This document shows positions 43,865 to 53,803 of a DNA stretch of 64,000 nucleotides, one piece after another. How positions within the stretch are numbered: the stretch's first letter is position 1; each line of letters starts with the position of its first letter. Source of the stretch: Caballeronia humi. GTDB lineage: Bacteria > Pseudomonadota > Gammaproteobacteria > Burkholderiales > Burkholderiaceae. The stretch lies in NCBI RefSeq assembly GCF_001544475.1, contig NZ_FCNW02000017.1:1-64000 (forward strand). The letters run 5' to 3'. The position numbers and the translations under genes are program-made. Below the pieces are notes generated by a model, which was not told the DNA's origin, did not search any database, and saw only the letters and a program-made list of their open reading frames with translations.

Positions 43865-45109
43865 TCAGCGCGCGATACTGTAGCCGATCCGCGCGATCCA
43901 GTGATTCCGCTTGTTGTAGTCGAGGATGTCCTCGCCGTACCCGTTGAAATAGCTGACGAACAGATACCCGCCCCACGCGCTGCTGATCAGCTTTGCAAGC
44001 GGATAGGTCAATTGCGAATCGACGCTGCCGTACCAGTGCTTCGTGCCCTTTCTGAGCGTCGTCGCGAGTTGCCAGCCGTCCGGGCTGCCGTACTTCACGA
44101 GCAAATCGACGTAGCCGCGATAGTCCGCGATGTCCTCGTTGCCCTTTTTCGTAATGTAGTAGTAGAACTTCGGCGATATGGTCAGGTGGTTCCCGTCGAG
44201 GTCGCCGAAGTCCCACGTCGGGCGCACGAACGCGATGTTGATCGCGCGCGAATCGTCGCCGCTCTTGCCATTCGATTCGTGGCCAATGCCCGCGCCGACT
44301 CCCATCCGCGTGTACAGCGAACTCTTCCAGCCGGTGTCCTGGACGTAGTAGAACAATTGCGGCTGGTAGCTCGTGTCGCGGAACGGCGCGGAATCGGCGG
44401 ACAAATCCCAGATCGACGTCTGCGTGTAGCCGAAATACAGGTTGTCAAGGAACGAGCGCGAGCGCGGATCGTCGGGCAGCATCAAGCGGTACTTGAAGCT
44501 GAACTGGAATTTCGCTAGGTTGTCGCCGTTCTGGCCGTCGGCGAAATACATCGGCTCGAAGGTCGTCAGACGGCCGCTCAGCATACGATCGGTGTTCGTC
44601 GTCGGCACGTCGGCGGTGTTCGCGGCGGCGGTCGCGCTCGCAAGCTGCGCGGGCGTCGTAGCCTGTGACTGCGCGCGCTCGGCTGCAACCACCTGCGCCT
44701 GGTTCTCGCCGCGATTGAGCGTGACGAGCATCGGCGACGTATCGAAGCCGACCGGATCGATCTTCACCGTCCCGCGCGCCGAGTCCGGCCACGCCGCCGA
44801 ATAGCGCACCCGCCGATATTGCCCGGCGCGCAGTTGCAGGTGGTCGGGCACAGCCGGCTCGCGCGTCAGGGCGAGCGGCTCTGGCGGCAAATCGCCGTTG
44901 GTGAGCGTGACGGTAAGTTGCTTCGGCACTTCAACAGTCAGCGGCTTGTTGCCGTCGGCGGTGTACATCAGCGTCAGTTCGAGCGGCTGTTGTGCTGCGG
45001 CTTCGCGCGCCGGCTGCAACACGGCGACGGTCGCATGGGCGAGATTCGCCGACGCAAGCGCGACGACGAAGGCGCCTGAGCGAGAAAAAAATAGGGGGCC
45101 TCGGGCCAT
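43865..45109 (-). CDS. pldA: Outer-membrane phospholipase A (OMPLA), long form
   Basis: The 414-residue barrel enzyme has a signal peptide (cleavage near LAHA). The catalytic triad fits exactly: His277 and Ser279 in GIGHESNGKSG, and Asn291 in SRAINIAF, the same spacing as H142/S144/N156 of E. coli PldA. It cleaves phospholipids in the outer leaflet after membrane perturbation, as a Ca2+-dependent dimer. Before the barrel it has an extra N-terminal domain of about 130 residues (40-170), absent in the 289-residue E. coli protein, with beta-rich sequence and an Ala/Thr linker. Confidence 0.93.
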   Translation of the reverse strand: MARGPLFFSRSGAFVVALASANLAHATVAVLQPAREAAAQQPLELTLMYTADGNKPLTVEVPKQLTVTLTNGDLPPEPLALTREPAVPDHLQLRAGQYRRVRYSAAWPDSARGTVKIDPVGFDTSPMLVTLNRGENQAQVVAAERAQSQATTPAQLASATAAANTADVPTTNTDRMLSGRLTTFEPMYFADGQNGDNLAKFQFSFKYRLMLPDDPRSRSFLDNLYFGYTQTSIWDLSADSAPFRDTSYQPQLFYYVQDTGWKSSLYTRMGVGAGIGHESNGKSGDDSRAINIAFVRPTWDFGDLDGNHLTISPKFYYYITKKGNEDIADYRGYVDLLVKYGSPDGWQLATTLRKGTKHWYGSVDSQLTYPLAKLISSAWGGYLFVSYFNGYGEDILDYNKRNHWIARIGYSIAR

Positions 45110-45322
45110 GAAACGGTCGTCCTTGTTCGTGGGATGCGGGCGCGCGGCGTCTGGCGCCGAGGGGCCAGGCCGCTACGCCAGTTGTTCGCATGCCGTCGAG
45201 GCGACGGCGCGTGGTTGTCGTGTCCAGCTTCTGCCCGCGCAAACGGAATCCGCGGGAGCGGCGTTCGGCTGCGAGCGAAACGTCAGATTGTAAACGTGCT
45301 TAAGACATACGGCCGAACTGGC

Positions 45323-46663
45323 CTACGCGCCCTGCACGAATTGCCAGAGCAGCGCGAGGTTCAGCATGACGATGACGCCCGCGCACGCCCACGCGAGCGC
45401 GAGCGGAATCCGCGCGACGCGCCAGCGGCCCATGAGGCCAGCGTCGGAGGCGAACTTCACGAGCGGGATCACTGCGAGCGGCAGTTGCATGCTGAGCACG
45501 ACCTGGCTCGCCACGAGCAACTGATTCGACCCATGTTCCCCGAACGTGCCGACGGCGACCAGCGCCGGTCCGATTGCGAGGCCGCGCGTCAGGAGCGCCC
45601 GCGCCCAGCGCGCGATCGTGAGGTTGAGGAAGCCCTCCATCACCGCCTGGCCGGCAAGCGTGCCGGTCACGGTCGCATTCAGCCCGCAGGCGAGCAGCGC
45701 GGCGGCAAAGAAGATGCTCGCCCACTGCGTGCCGACGAGCGGCGCGATCAGCCGGTGCGCATCGGCGAGATCCTCGACATCGACGTGGCCGCTCGCGTGA
45801 AACACCGCCGCCGCGACAATCAACAGCGACGCGTTCACCGTGAACGCCAGCCCGAGCGACGCGAAGGTATCGATGTTCACGCCGTAGAGCGCAGCGGAGA
45901 TCGAGCGGTCGTCGCCGTCCGGGGCGTGATGCTTGACAAGCGCGGAGTGCAGATAGAGGTTGTGCGGCATCACCGTCGCGCCGAGGATGCCGGCCGCGAG
46001 CCAGATCATGCCGGCGTCGCGGAGCAGTTCCTTCGGCGGCGCGAGACCGGCGAGCGCCTCGTGCCACGCGGGCTTCGCAAGCGCGAGCTCGACCACGAAA
46101 CAAAAACCGATGAAGAAGATCAGCGCGGTGATGAACATCTGCAACGGGCGCCTGCCGCGGCTTTGCAGCGCGAGCATCGCGAAGGTTCCGACCGCCGACA
46201 TCATGACGCCCGCCGTCAGCGAGACGCCGAGCAGCAGTTGCAGCGCCACCGCACTGCCGACGACCTCCGCGACATCGCACGCGATGATCGCGATTTCGCA
46301 GGTGAGCCAGAGGAACACCGTCGTGCGGCGGCTGAAGCGCTCGCGGCACAGACGAGCAAGATCGCGCCCGGTCACGACGCCCACGCGCGATGCCACCCAT
46401 TGCAGCAGCATGCCCATCAGGCTCGCGACCAGCACGACGCTCAGCAATTGATAGCCGTATTTCGCGCCGCTGCCGAGCGCCGTCGCCCAGTTGCCGGGGT
46501 CCATATACCCGACCGCGACCAGCGCACCCGCGCCGACGAACGAATACCAGCGTCCGCGCGGCGCGTCGCCCGGATTGCGCGAGCGGCGGTGCTCACGCGG
46601 CTCGTCGTCGGACGGCAGGCGCTCGGCGGGGCACGACGTGAGTGCGGACGGAGTGGTATTCAT
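45323..46663 (-). CDS. mntH: Nramp-family Mn2+/divalent-metal transporter MntH
   Basis: The 446-residue protein has 11 or so transmembrane helices. The metal-binding motifs are present: DPGN (55-58) in helix 1 and MPHNLYLHS in helix 6 (about 215). It imports Mn2+ (and Fe2+) with protons. The N-terminal 38 residues are polar and unconserved; a TTG six codons upstream is an alternative start. It faces potF divergently across a 541-base gap in which no riboswitch or Fur/MntR-like palindrome could be identified. Confidence 0.93.
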   Translation of the reverse strand: MNTTPSALTSCPAERLPSDDEPREHRRSRNPGDAPRGRWYSFVGAGALVAVGYMDPGNWATALGSGAKYGYQLLSVVLVASLMGMLLQWVASRVGVVTGRDLARLCRERFSRRTTVFLWLTCEIAIIACDVAEVVGSAVALQLLLGVSLTAGVMMSAVGTFAMLALQSRGRRPLQMFITALIFFIGFCFVVELALAKPAWHEALAGLAPPKELLRDAGMIWLAAGILGATVMPHNLYLHSALVKHHAPDGDDRSISAALYGVNIDTFASLGLAFTVNASLLIVAAAVFHASGHVDVEDLADAHRLIAPLVGTQWASIFFAAALLACGLNATVTGTLAGQAVMEGFLNLTIARWARALLTRGLAIGPALVAVGTFGEHGSNQLLVASQVVLSMQLPLAVIPLVKFASDAGLMGRWRVARIPLALAWACAGVIVMLNLALLWQFVQGA

Positions 46664-47204
46664 CGTGAATCGTGACCTCAAATAGCTGAAGCGGACTGCG
46701 GCGCATCGTCAAGGGAGCGGTGGCCGCGGGCCCGTGAGCCTTTTGTCCATGCCGCTGGCGTCGGGGGCGACGGTGCATCGAGGGCACCGCGCCGGAGACA
46801 TCCGAAATGGCTCAGCAACGACTGTTCCGCCTGGCTATTCGAGGGCGTCGCAAGGCGATCGAGCGGCCTGCGACATCCAAAGACGGATATTGACATTACG
46901 CAGGCCATCCCCTGTCTGGATTCATTAATGCGAGTGTGGTTTTTGCCCGGTGTCCGTTGCACGGATTAGGGGCTAAAATCGCGCGTCTCGCGGGGGCGCG
47001 ACCAGCTGCAGAGCGGTTGAGCGCGGCGATGTATCGGGGCGTCGCGTGGACGATCCCTGTACATTTGACGCGACAGACGGCGATTGTTTTTTGTCCCGCC
47101 GGGGTTTAATGGTAGTTTTCGGGTTTTTAAGGGAGCGGCGGACGCGTCGAGCGACGACGGTCCGTACGGTAAGGCGCTCGAAAGTCGAACGACGGAGAAA
47201 CGAG
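46664..47204. other. Long divergent gap between mntH and potF
   Basis: 541 bases without a credible gene. A 94-codon minus-strand frame (46678-46962) overlaps the mntH leader but shows no protein-like pattern. The potF side has T-rich stretches (47080-47130). A small imperfect stem (TCGC-A-AGGC / GCCT-GCGA) lies at about 46848-46873. The region must hold both promoters; neither could be placed with confidence. Confidence 0.4.
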
Positions 47205-48308
47205 ATGAAAGAAAAATTGGCGGCCCTGGCCGGCGTGATCGCTTGCGCGGTGGTGCTGGCGCCGGCGGCGGTATCGGCGAAGGACACGCAGCTCAACGTG
47301 TACAACTGGTCCGACTACATCGCCAAGGACACGATCCCGAATTTCACCAAGCAGACCGGCGTCAAGGTCAAGTACGACAACTACGACAGCGACGACACGC
47401 TCCAGGCCAAGCTCCTCACCGGCAACTCGGGCTATGACGTCGTCGCGCCGACCAGCAATTACGCCGGCAAGCAGATCGCCGCGGGCATCTTCGCACCGCT
47501 CGACAAATCGAAGCTGCCGAACCTCAAGTATCTCGACCCGGACCTGATGAAGCTCGTCGAGGGCGCCGATCCGGGCAACAAGTACACGGTGCCCTGGGCG
47601 TACGGCACGACCGGCCTCGGCTACAACGTGACGAAGGCGCAGCAGATTCTCGGCAGCGGCGTCGCGCTCGATAGCTGGGACGTCCTCTTCAAGCCGGAGA
47701 ACATCTCGAAGCTGAAGGCGTGCGGCGTCTCCGTGCTCGACGCGCCGGACCAGATGTTCGCCGCCGCGCTGCATTACATCGGGAAGGACCCGATGAGCAC
47801 GAACCCGGCCGACTATCGCGAAGCTCTCGCGATGCTCAAGAAAATCCGCCCGTACATCACGCAGTTCAACTCGTCGGGCTATATCAACGACATGGTCGGC
47901 GGAGACGTGTGCTTTGCCTACGGCTGGTCGGGCGACGTCGTGATCGCGAAGCATCGCGCGGTCGAGGCGAAGAAGCCGTTCAAGATCGAGTACTACATTC
48001 CGAAGGGCGGCGCGCCGGTCTGGTTCGACGTGATGGCGATCCCGAAGGACGCGAAACACAAGGAAGCCGCGCACGAGTGGATCAACTACATCGAGACGCC
48101 GCAGGTCCACGCGGCGATCACGAACGCGGTGTATTACCCGAGCGCGAACGCCGAGGCGAAGAAATACGTCGACAAGGACGTGGCGAACGATCCGGCCGTT
48201 TATCCGCCGCAGGAAGTCATCAAGACGCTGTTCCTGCTGAAACCGCTGCCGCCGGAAATCCAGCGGCTCCAGACGCGGCTCTGGACCGAATTCAAGTCCG
48301 GCCGGTAG
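47205..48308 (+). CDS. potF: Polyamine (putrescine-type) periplasmic binding protein
   Basis: The 367-residue protein has a signal peptide (MKEKLAALAG...AVSA, cleavage near residue 25) and a mature start KDTQLNVYNWSDYIA typical of PotF/PotD. The ligand-pocket aromatic and acidic residues appear in YNWSDY, VAPTSNY, FAYGWSGDVV and VWFDVMAIP. Putrescine versus spermidine cannot be decided by eye; linkage to potGHI favours PotF. A family-typical ATG with GGAGAAACGAG ahead fixes the start. First gene of potFGHI; a stem-loop follows it. Confidence 0.93.
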   Translation: MKEKLAALAGVIACAVVLAPAAVSAKDTQLNVYNWSDYIAKDTIPNFTKQTGVKVKYDNYDSDDTLQAKLLTGNSGYDVVAPTSNYAGKQIAAGIFAPLDKSKLPNLKYLDPDLMKLVEGADPGNKYTVPWAYGTTGLGYNVTKAQQILGSGVALDSWDVLFKPENISKLKACGVSVLDAPDQMFAAALHYIGKDPMSTNPADYREALAMLKKIRPYITQFNSSGYINDMVGGDVCFAYGWSGDVVIAKHRAVEAKKPFKIEYYIPKGGAPVWFDVMAIPKDAKHKEAAHEWINYIETPQVHAAITNAVYYPSANAEAKKYVDKDVANDPAVYPPQEVIKTLFLLKPLPPEIQRLQTRLWTEFKSGR

Positions 48309-48340
48309 ACTTAAGCGTTTTGCAGATCAGTTGAAACACG

Positions 48341-48364
48341 AAGCCCCTGGACCGCCGGGGGCTT
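48341..48364 (+). other. Stem-loop between potF and potG
   Basis: AAGCCCCTGG / CCGGGGGCTT with a four-base ACCG loop and one G-T pair, followed by TGTTCG. Like the stem after sbp, it separates the abundant binding protein from the ATPase and permeases, either as a weak terminator or as a 3' barrier. Confidence 0.7.
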
Positions 48365-48439
48365 TGTTCGTCGCCGGGACGAACGTTCCCCGGCGTTACG
48401 CCGCGTAGTGCAGATATCGCAGGAGTCGAGCAGGCAATC

Positions 48440-49609
48440 ATGAGTGAGCAGTCGAGCGCAGTGCACGCAGCGCCTAATTCCGGCAGGCCGGGGCAGGGCA
48501 GTCCCGCCGCCGGCCCCGGCACGGACAATTTTGTGCAGATCGTCGAGGTCGTGAAAAAATTCGACGAGACGGTCGCGGTGAAGGGCGTCAGCCTGTCGGT
48601 GAAGAAGGGCGAGCTGTTCGCGCTCCTCGGCAGTTCCGGCTGCGGCAAGTCGACCCTGCTGCGCATGCTCGCGGGGCTCGAAACCGTGACGTCCGGCCAG
48701 ATCCTGATCGACGGCGAGGATCTCGCGAAAATGCCGCCGTACAACCGGCCGACCAACATGATGTTCCAGTCGTATGCGCTCTTTCCGCATATGACGGTGG
48801 AATCGAACGTCGCGTTCGGGCTGAAGCAGGAGGGCGTGCGCGGCGGCGAGTTGAAGGATCGCGTGCATACGGCGCTCGAACTCGTGCAGATGGCGCGCTT
48901 TGCGAAGCGCAAGCCGCATCAGCTATCGGGCGGACAGCAGCAGCGCGTGGCGCTCGCGCGCAGTCTCGTCAAGCGGCCGAAGCTGCTGCTTCTCGACGAG
49001 CCGATGTCCGCGCTCGACAAGCAGATCCGTCAGCGCACGCAGATAGAGCTCGTGAACATCCTCGATCAGGTCGGCGTGACCTGCATCATGGTCACGCACG
49101 ACCAGGAAGAAGCGATGACGATGGCCGACCGCCTCGCCGTCATGAGCGAAGGCCAGATCGTGCAGCTCGGCACGCCGCACGAGGTCTACGAATATCCGAA
49201 CAGCCGCTTCTCGGCGGAATTCATCGGCTCGACCAATCTCTTCGATGGCAACGTCGTCGAGGACGAGCCGGATCACGTGTTCGTCGAATCGGCGGAATTG
49301 CCAGCGCGGCTGTATGTGAATCACGGCATCACCGGGCCGCTCGGCATGCCGGTGACGATCTCCGTGCGCCCCGAGCGCATCGCGCTGATGCGAAAGCCGC
49401 CCGAAGGTGCGTACAACTGGGGGCGCGGCACGGTGTCGAACATCGCGTACATGGGCGGGTACACGCTCTATCACGTGAAGCTCGACAGCGGCAAGGTGGT
49501 GGTGGCGAACGTGTCGAGTCTTGCGCTCGGTGAAATCGATTCGCCCACGTGGGACGACGAAGTCTACGTGCGCTGGAGCGCATCGGCCGGCGTGGTGCTC
49601 ACCGCATGA
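48440..49609 (+). CDS. potG: Polyamine ABC transporter ATP-binding protein PotG
   Basis: The 389-residue ATPase has a 30-residue polar N-terminal stretch, Walker [10 protein letters not shown] (about 70-78), signature LSGGQQQR (about 165), Walker [13 protein letters not shown] (about 185) and a C-terminal TOBE domain. It energises PotHI. It ends in an ATGA overlap with potH. Confidence 0.94.
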   Translation: MSEQSSAVHAAPNSGRPGQGSPAAGPGTDNFVQIVEVVKKFDETVAVKGVSLSVKKGELFALLGSSGCGKSTLLRMLAGLETVTSGQILIDGEDLAKMPPYNRPTNMMFQSYALFPHMTVESNVAFGLKQEGVRGGELKDRVHTALELVQMARFAKRKPHQLSGGQQQRVALARSLVKRPKLLLLDEPMSALDKQIRQRTQIELVNILDQVGVTCIMVTHDQEEAMTMADRLAVMSEGQIVQLGTPHEVYEYPNSRFSAEFIGSTNLFDGNVVEDEPDHVFVESAELPARLYVNHGITGPLGMPVTISVRPERIALMRKPPEGAYNWGRGTVSNIAYMGGYTLYHVKLDSGKVVVANVSSLALGEIDSPTWDDEVYVRWSASAGVVLTA

Positions 49610-50532
49610 AGCGCGCGCTCGAACTTCTCGGCACGCCGTGGCGGCGCATGGGCCTGACGGGCCGTTCGGCCGTGATCGGCGGCCCATACATCTGGCTGCT
49701 GCTGTTTTTCTTCGTGCCGTTTCTGCTGGTCGTGAAAATCAGTTTCGCGGACGCGCAACTCGGCATTCCGCCTTATACCGAACTCGTCGCGATGAAGGAG
49801 GGCGTGCTCAATATCGCGCTCGATTTCTCGCATTACGCGTTCCTTTTCACCGACAGCCTGTATTTCGCCACCTACATGAATTCGCTGCTGGTGGCGGCGG
49901 TATCGACAGTGTTGTGTTTGCTGATCGGTTATCCGATGGCGTATTACATCGCCCGCTCGAATCCGGCGACGCGCAATATCCTGATGATGGCGGTGATGCT
50001 GCCGTTCTGGACATCGTTTCTGATCCGGGTGTATGCGTGGATTGGTATTCTGAAAAACAATGGCTTGCTGAATAACTTCCTGATGTCGATTGGCTTGATT
50101 CATTCGCCGATCGAGCTTTATCACACGAATATCGCGGTTTATATCGGCATGGTGTATTCGTATTTACCGTTTCTCGTGATGCCGCTTCATGCGCATCTCG
50201 TGAAAATGGATTTGACTTTGCTCGAAGCGGCCTACGATCTCGGCGCGAAACCCTGGAAGGCATTCGTGCAGATTACACTGCCTCTATCGAAGAACGGGAT
50301 TATCGCGGGTTGTCTGCTCGTATTCATTCCCGCGGTCGGGGAATACGTGATTCCTGAATTGCTCGGCGGCGCGGATACGCTGATGATCGGCCGCGTCATG
50401 TGGAACGAGTTCTTCGATAACGCCGACTGGCCGATGGCTTCGGCCGTCACCTGCGCGATGGTGCTGCTGCTGCTCGTGCCAATGGCGCTCTTCCAGCATT
50501 ATCAGGCGAAGCAACTGGAGGAGAAGCGATGA
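49606..50532 (+). CDS. potH: Polyamine ABC transporter permease PotH
   Basis: The 308-residue permease has six helices and the EAA loop LLEAAYDLGAKPWKAFVQITLP (about 205-225). It starts inside the potG stop and overlaps potI by four bases, so potG-potH-potI are translationally coupled. The middle of the gene is noticeably less G+C-rich than its neighbours, without other sign of transfer. Confidence 0.94.
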   Translation: MKRALELLGTPWRRMGLTGRSAVIGGPYIWLLLFFFVPFLLVVKISFADAQLGIPPYTELVAMKEGVLNIALDFSHYAFLFTDSLYFATYMNSLLVAAVSTVLCLLIGYPMAYYIARSNPATRNILMMAVMLPFWTSFLIRVYAWIGILKNNGLLNNFLMSIGLIHSPIELYHTNIAVYIGMVYSYLPFLVMPLHAHLVKMDLTLLEAAYDLGAKPWKAFVQITLPLSKNGIIAGCLLVFIPAVGEYVIPELLGGADTLMIGRVMWNEFFDNADWPMASAVTCAMVLLLLVPMALFQHYQAKQLEEKR

Positions 50533-51350
50533 TCAAGCCGAGTCGTTCGCTTCAATTCACATCGCTGGGAATCGGATTCGCGTTTCTCTATATTCCGATC
50601 ATCAGTCTGATCGTTTATTCGTTTAACGAGTCGCAACTCGTGACCGTCTGGACGGAGTTTTCGCTGCGCTGGTACAAGGCGCTCTGGCAAGACGAAGAGT
50701 TGATCAACGCCGCGTGGCTTTCATTGCGCGTCGCGCTTGTGACAGCTTGCGCGTCGGTGGTGATCGGGACATGGGCCGGTTTTGTATTGGCACGCATGGG
50801 ACGGTTTCGCGGTTTCACGCTTTACACCGGCATGATCAATGCGCCGCTCGTGATTCCGGAAGTGATTCAGGGGATTTCGCTACTGCTGCTGTTCGTCGAA
50901 ATGGCGAAGGTTTTCGGCTGGCCTGCCGGACGTGGCATTTTCACGATCTGGATCGGCCACGTGATGCTGTGTATTTCCTATGTCGCGATTATCGTGGAAT
51001 CGCGCGTGCGGGAATTGAATCCGTCGCTGGAAGAAGCCGCGCTCGATTTGGGCGCCACGCCATTGCGAGTATTTTTCTCGATTACGCTGCCGCTGATTTC
51101 CCAGGCGCTCGTGGCCGGATGGCTTTTGTCGTTCACGCTGTCGATCGACGACCTCGTGCTGTCGGCGTTTCTTTCGGGTCCCGGTTCGACCACATTGCCG
51201 CTCGTCGTGTTTTCGCGCGTGCGGCTTGGGCTGAATCCTGAAATGAACGCGCTCGCCACGTTGTTCATCGCGTTCGTGACGGTGGGCGTCGTCGCCGCGA
51301 ACTACTTCATGCAGCGAAGCGAACGCAGGCGGCTGGCGGGCGTCATTTAA
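50529..51350 (+). CDS. potI: Polyamine ABC transporter permease PotI
   Basis: The 273-residue permease partners PotH. It has six helices and an EAA loop LEEAALDLGATPLRVFFSITLP (about 175-195). The N-terminus places a first helix at about 12-32. It ends the pot operon, converging with the dehydratase gene only 14 bases away across a small hairpin. Confidence 0.94.
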   Translation: MIKPSRSLQFTSLGIGFAFLYIPIISLIVYSFNESQLVTVWTEFSLRWYKALWQDEELINAAWLSLRVALVTACASVVIGTWAGFVLARMGRFRGFTLYTGMINAPLVIPEVIQGISLLLLFVEMAKVFGWPAGRGIFTIWIGHVMLCISYVAIIVESRVRELNPSLEEAALDLGATPLRVFFSITLPLISQALVAGWLLSFTLSIDDLVLSAFLSGPGSTTLPLVVFSRVRLGLNPEMNALATLFIAFVTVGVVAANYFMQRSERRRLAGVI

Positions 51351-51357
51351 CGCTCGC

Positions 51358-51378
51358 CCAGCGCTTAAGACGCGCTGG
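51358..51378. terminator. Hairpin between converging potI and the dehydratase gene
   Basis: CCAGCGC, 7-base loop, GCGCTGG; a perfect 7-bp stem. The dehydratase stop codon lies within its loop. No T-run on either strand, so it would have to act with Rho or as a collision or stability element. Confidence 0.35.
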
Positions 51379-52372
51379 CCAGATGCCGCGCGAACGTCGC
51401 CGAGTCGGTATTCGTGCCGCACAGCAGGATGCCGACCCGCTTGCCTTGCAGTCGTTCGCGCAGCGGCCCGAGCAGACCCGCCGTCGCCGCCGCGCACGAC
51501 GGCTCGACCGCCAGCTTCAGCTCGTTGAAAAGCTGCAGCATGCCGCGCCGCAGTTCGGCATCGGACACGGTCACGATCTCGTCGATATGCCGGCGGCACA
51601 GCTCGTAGCTGTACTCCTCGGTATGCGGCGCCATCAGCGAATCGGCGATGCTGTGCATCGATCCCATCTTCACCGTGTGCTTCGCCGCGAAGCTCTTGCT
51701 CATCACGTCGGCGCCTTCGGGCTCGACGCCATACACGTGGATCGACGGATTCGCGAGCCGCATCGCCGTCGATACCCCCGCCGCCAGTCCGCCGCCGCCG
51801 ATCGGCAGGACGACCGCTTCGAGATCAGGCGCTTGCGAGGTCCACTCGTAGCCGAGCGTCGCCGTGCCGAGCACGGTGCGATAGCCGCTGAACGGATGCA
51901 CGAAGAAGCGGCCTTCCTCGGCCTCGATGCGGCGTACGATCTCGAACGCCTCGGCGCCGTTCTCCGCGAACACGATTTCCGCGCCGTAGCGCCGCGCGAG
52001 CGCGACGCGCGTCGGGCTTGCCGTGCGAATCATCACGACCTTCGCGCCGATCTCCATGCGCATCGCCGCGTACGCGACCGCCACCGCGTGATTCCCCGCC
52101 GACACGCACGTCACGCCCGCGCCGCGCTCGCTGGCATCGAGCGCCAGCAGGTTCGAGAACGCGCCGCGCGCCTTGAACGTGCCGCTCGCCTGCAGCAGCT
52201 CGAACTTGAACGTGATGGGCGTGCCGTCGAGCGTCGGGAAATCGTGGCGCTCGAAGGTCGGCGTGCGCGCGACCCACGGCGCGAGTGCCATGTGCTGCTC
52301 GGCGATGTCGTCGAGGGTGGGGATCGGCGTGCCGTCGATGGTGTGGTCGGTGTGCTGGCTGGCGCTGGACAT
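51365..52372 (-). CDS. Threonine/serine dehydratase-like PLP enzyme (fold type II)
   Basis: The 335-residue enzyme has the PLP Lys67 in ASGTFKARGAF and the phosphate loop PIGGGGLAAG (about 190). This layout suits threonine/serine ammonia-lyases (TdcB/serine racemase group) and threo-3-hydroxyaspartate dehydratase; there is no C-terminal ACT-like domain, so it is not biosynthetic IlvA. The exact substrate cannot be told by eye. It lies 22 bases behind argE on the same strand, suggesting cotranscription. Confidence 0.85.
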   Translation of the reverse strand: MSSASQHTDHTIDGTPIPTLDDIAEQHMALAPWVARTPTFERHDFPTLDGTPITFKFELLQASGTFKARGAFSNLLALDASERGAGVTCVSAGNHAVAVAYAAMRMEIGAKVVMIRTASPTRVALARRYGAEIVFAENGAEAFEIVRRIEAEEGRFFVHPFSGYRTVLGTATLGYEWTSQAPDLEAVVLPIGGGGLAAGVSTAMRLANPSIHVYGVEPEGADVMSKSFAAKHTVKMGSMHSIADSLMAPHTEEYSYELCRRHIDEIVTVSDAELRRGMLQLFNELKLAVEPSCAAATAGLLGPLRERLQGKRVGILLCGTNTDSATFARHLASAS

Positions 52373-52394
52373 GGCGGTTCGGCGTAAAAAGGAA

Positions 52395-53612
52395 TCAGCG
52401 GGCGGCGTGAGCGTCGACCGACATGCTGTGGATGAACTTGCCGAGGAACGCCTCGCACGCAGCCAGCTGTTCGAGCGACACATACTCGTTCGCCTTGTGC
52501 GCCTGCTCGATGTTGCCCGGGCCGCACACGATGCTCGGCACGCCCGCGAGCGCGAACAGGCCCGCTTCCGTGCCGTACGCGACCTTGCGCTTGTCCTGGT
52601 TCTCGGTCAGGGCGCGCACGAGTTGCGTGATCGCGGCCTGCTCCGATGCATCGAGCCCCGGCGCCGACGCGATCCGCGAGAACTCGATCGCCGCGTTCGC
52701 GTGTTCCTTCAGCATCTTCGGCAGGAGCGTTTCGCGCGCGTAGGCGTCGATGCGCTTGAAAACGGACTCGGGGTCCAGCGTCGGGAGGTTGCGGAATTCG
52801 AACTGGAAACTGCATTCGGCGGGCACGGTGTTGATCGAATTGCCGCCCTTGATCGTGCTCGTCTGCGCGGTGGTGAAGGGCACGTCGTAGAGCTCGTCGA
52901 ACGGGCCTTGCGCGCGGAATTCATCGGCGACGTCGCGGATGAAGCAGATGAGGCGCGCGGCGTATTCGATCGCGTTGAGGCCCTTCGGCGTCAGCGACGA
53001 GTGCGCTGCAAAACCGCGCACGCAGCAGTTGTACGTGTTGATGCCCTTGTGCGCGATGACCGGGCGCATCGAAGTCGGTTCGCCGACGATGCAGCCGTCC
53101 GGGCGCACGCCGCGTTTTTGCAGGTCGGTGAGCATCAGCGGCGCGCCGGCGCAGCCGATTTCCTCGTCGTAGGACAGCGCGAAGTGGATCGGCTTTGCGA
53201 GCTTGGTCGACTGCATCCTGGGCAGGAGCGCGAGCGCCGTGCCGATGAAGCCTTTCATGTCGCACGTACCGCGGCCGTAGAGCAGGCCGTCGCGGATTTC
53301 GGGCTTGAACGGGTCGCTGGACCAGTCCTGTCCGTCGACGGGAACGACGTCCGTGTGGCCCGACAGCACGATGCCGCCGTTTGTCTCGCCGTCGTGGGCG
53401 GGGACGGTGGCGAAGAGGTTGGCCCACTGGCCGCGGCTGTCGGTGGTGATCGTGGCTTCGATGCCGGCGGCGCGCAGTTCGTCGCGCACGGTTTCGATCA
53501 GGCCAAGATTCGGATTGCGGCTGACGGTGTCCATCGAGACGAGCCGTTCGACCCAGGGAAGCGCGACGGGAGAGGGGGATTCGGTATGCGCCGGTTCGGC
53601 GATGTGGGACAT
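52395..53612 (-). CDS. argE: Acetylornithine deacetylase (ArgE), M20 metallopeptidase family
   Basis: The 405-residue enzyme has the di-metal site His86/Asp88 (SGHTDVVPVDG), Asp118 (GTCDMKG) and Glu150-Glu151 (YDEEIGCAG), with a dimerisation domain in between (about 190-300). It hydrolyses N-acetylornithine (arginine biosynthesis) or related N-acyl amino acids. It is upstream of a threonine/serine dehydratase gene, which suggests a catabolic use could also be possible. Start is MSHIAEP with AGGAGCAAG ahead. Confidence 0.9.
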   Translation of the reverse strand: MSHIAEPAHTESPSPVALPWVERLVSMDTVSRNPNLGLIETVRDELRAAGIEATITTDSRGQWANLFATVPAHDGETNGGIVLSGHTDVVPVDGQDWSSDPFKPEIRDGLLYGRGTCDMKGFIGTALALLPRMQSTKLAKPIHFALSYDEEIGCAGAPLMLTDLQKRGVRPDGCIVGEPTSMRPVIAHKGINTYNCCVRGFAAHSSLTPKGLNAIEYAARLICFIRDVADEFRAQGPFDELYDVPFTTAQTSTIKGGNSINTVPAECSFQFEFRNLPTLDPESVFKRIDAYARETLLPKMLKEHANAAIEFSRIASAPGLDASEQAAITQLVRALTENQDKRKVAYGTEAGLFALAGVPSIVCGPGNIEQAHKANEYVSLEQLAACEAFLGKFIHSMSVDAHAAR

Positions 53613-53803
53613 GTTCTTGCTCCTGCTGGTTAGAGTTCGATCATACCGAAATTTTGAGAGGGGATTTCAGGGCCTTGCGGTGCGGGTGCCTCGGGAGGGA
53701 TTGCCGGCCCGCGGTGGTCCGAGCAGCTCGCTGACATTTGTTGACTTTTCGACCTGGCCGATTTGGCTACGATGGATCGATCTCGACGACGGCCAGGCAT
53801 GCG

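Noticed and set aside
46678..46962. 94-codon minus-strand frame in the mntH-potF gap
   Set aside because: No ribosome site, no conserved-looking segment, and it overlaps the likely mntH leader.
46664..47204. Manganese riboswitch or Fur/MntR box before mntH
   Set aside because: No matching conserved loops or palindromes could be found by reading; a covariance-model scan would be needed to exclude it.
49606..51350. potH-potI as recently acquired because of lower G+C
   Set aside because: The shift is modest, both proteins are typical for the operon, and overlaps with potG are intact.
53738..53803. Longer start for the unknown gene before DUF4279
   Set aside because: The added 22 residues (MLTFRPGRFGYDG...) lie in an intergenic-looking stretch; the later ATG begins a more protein-like sequence. 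Not excluded.
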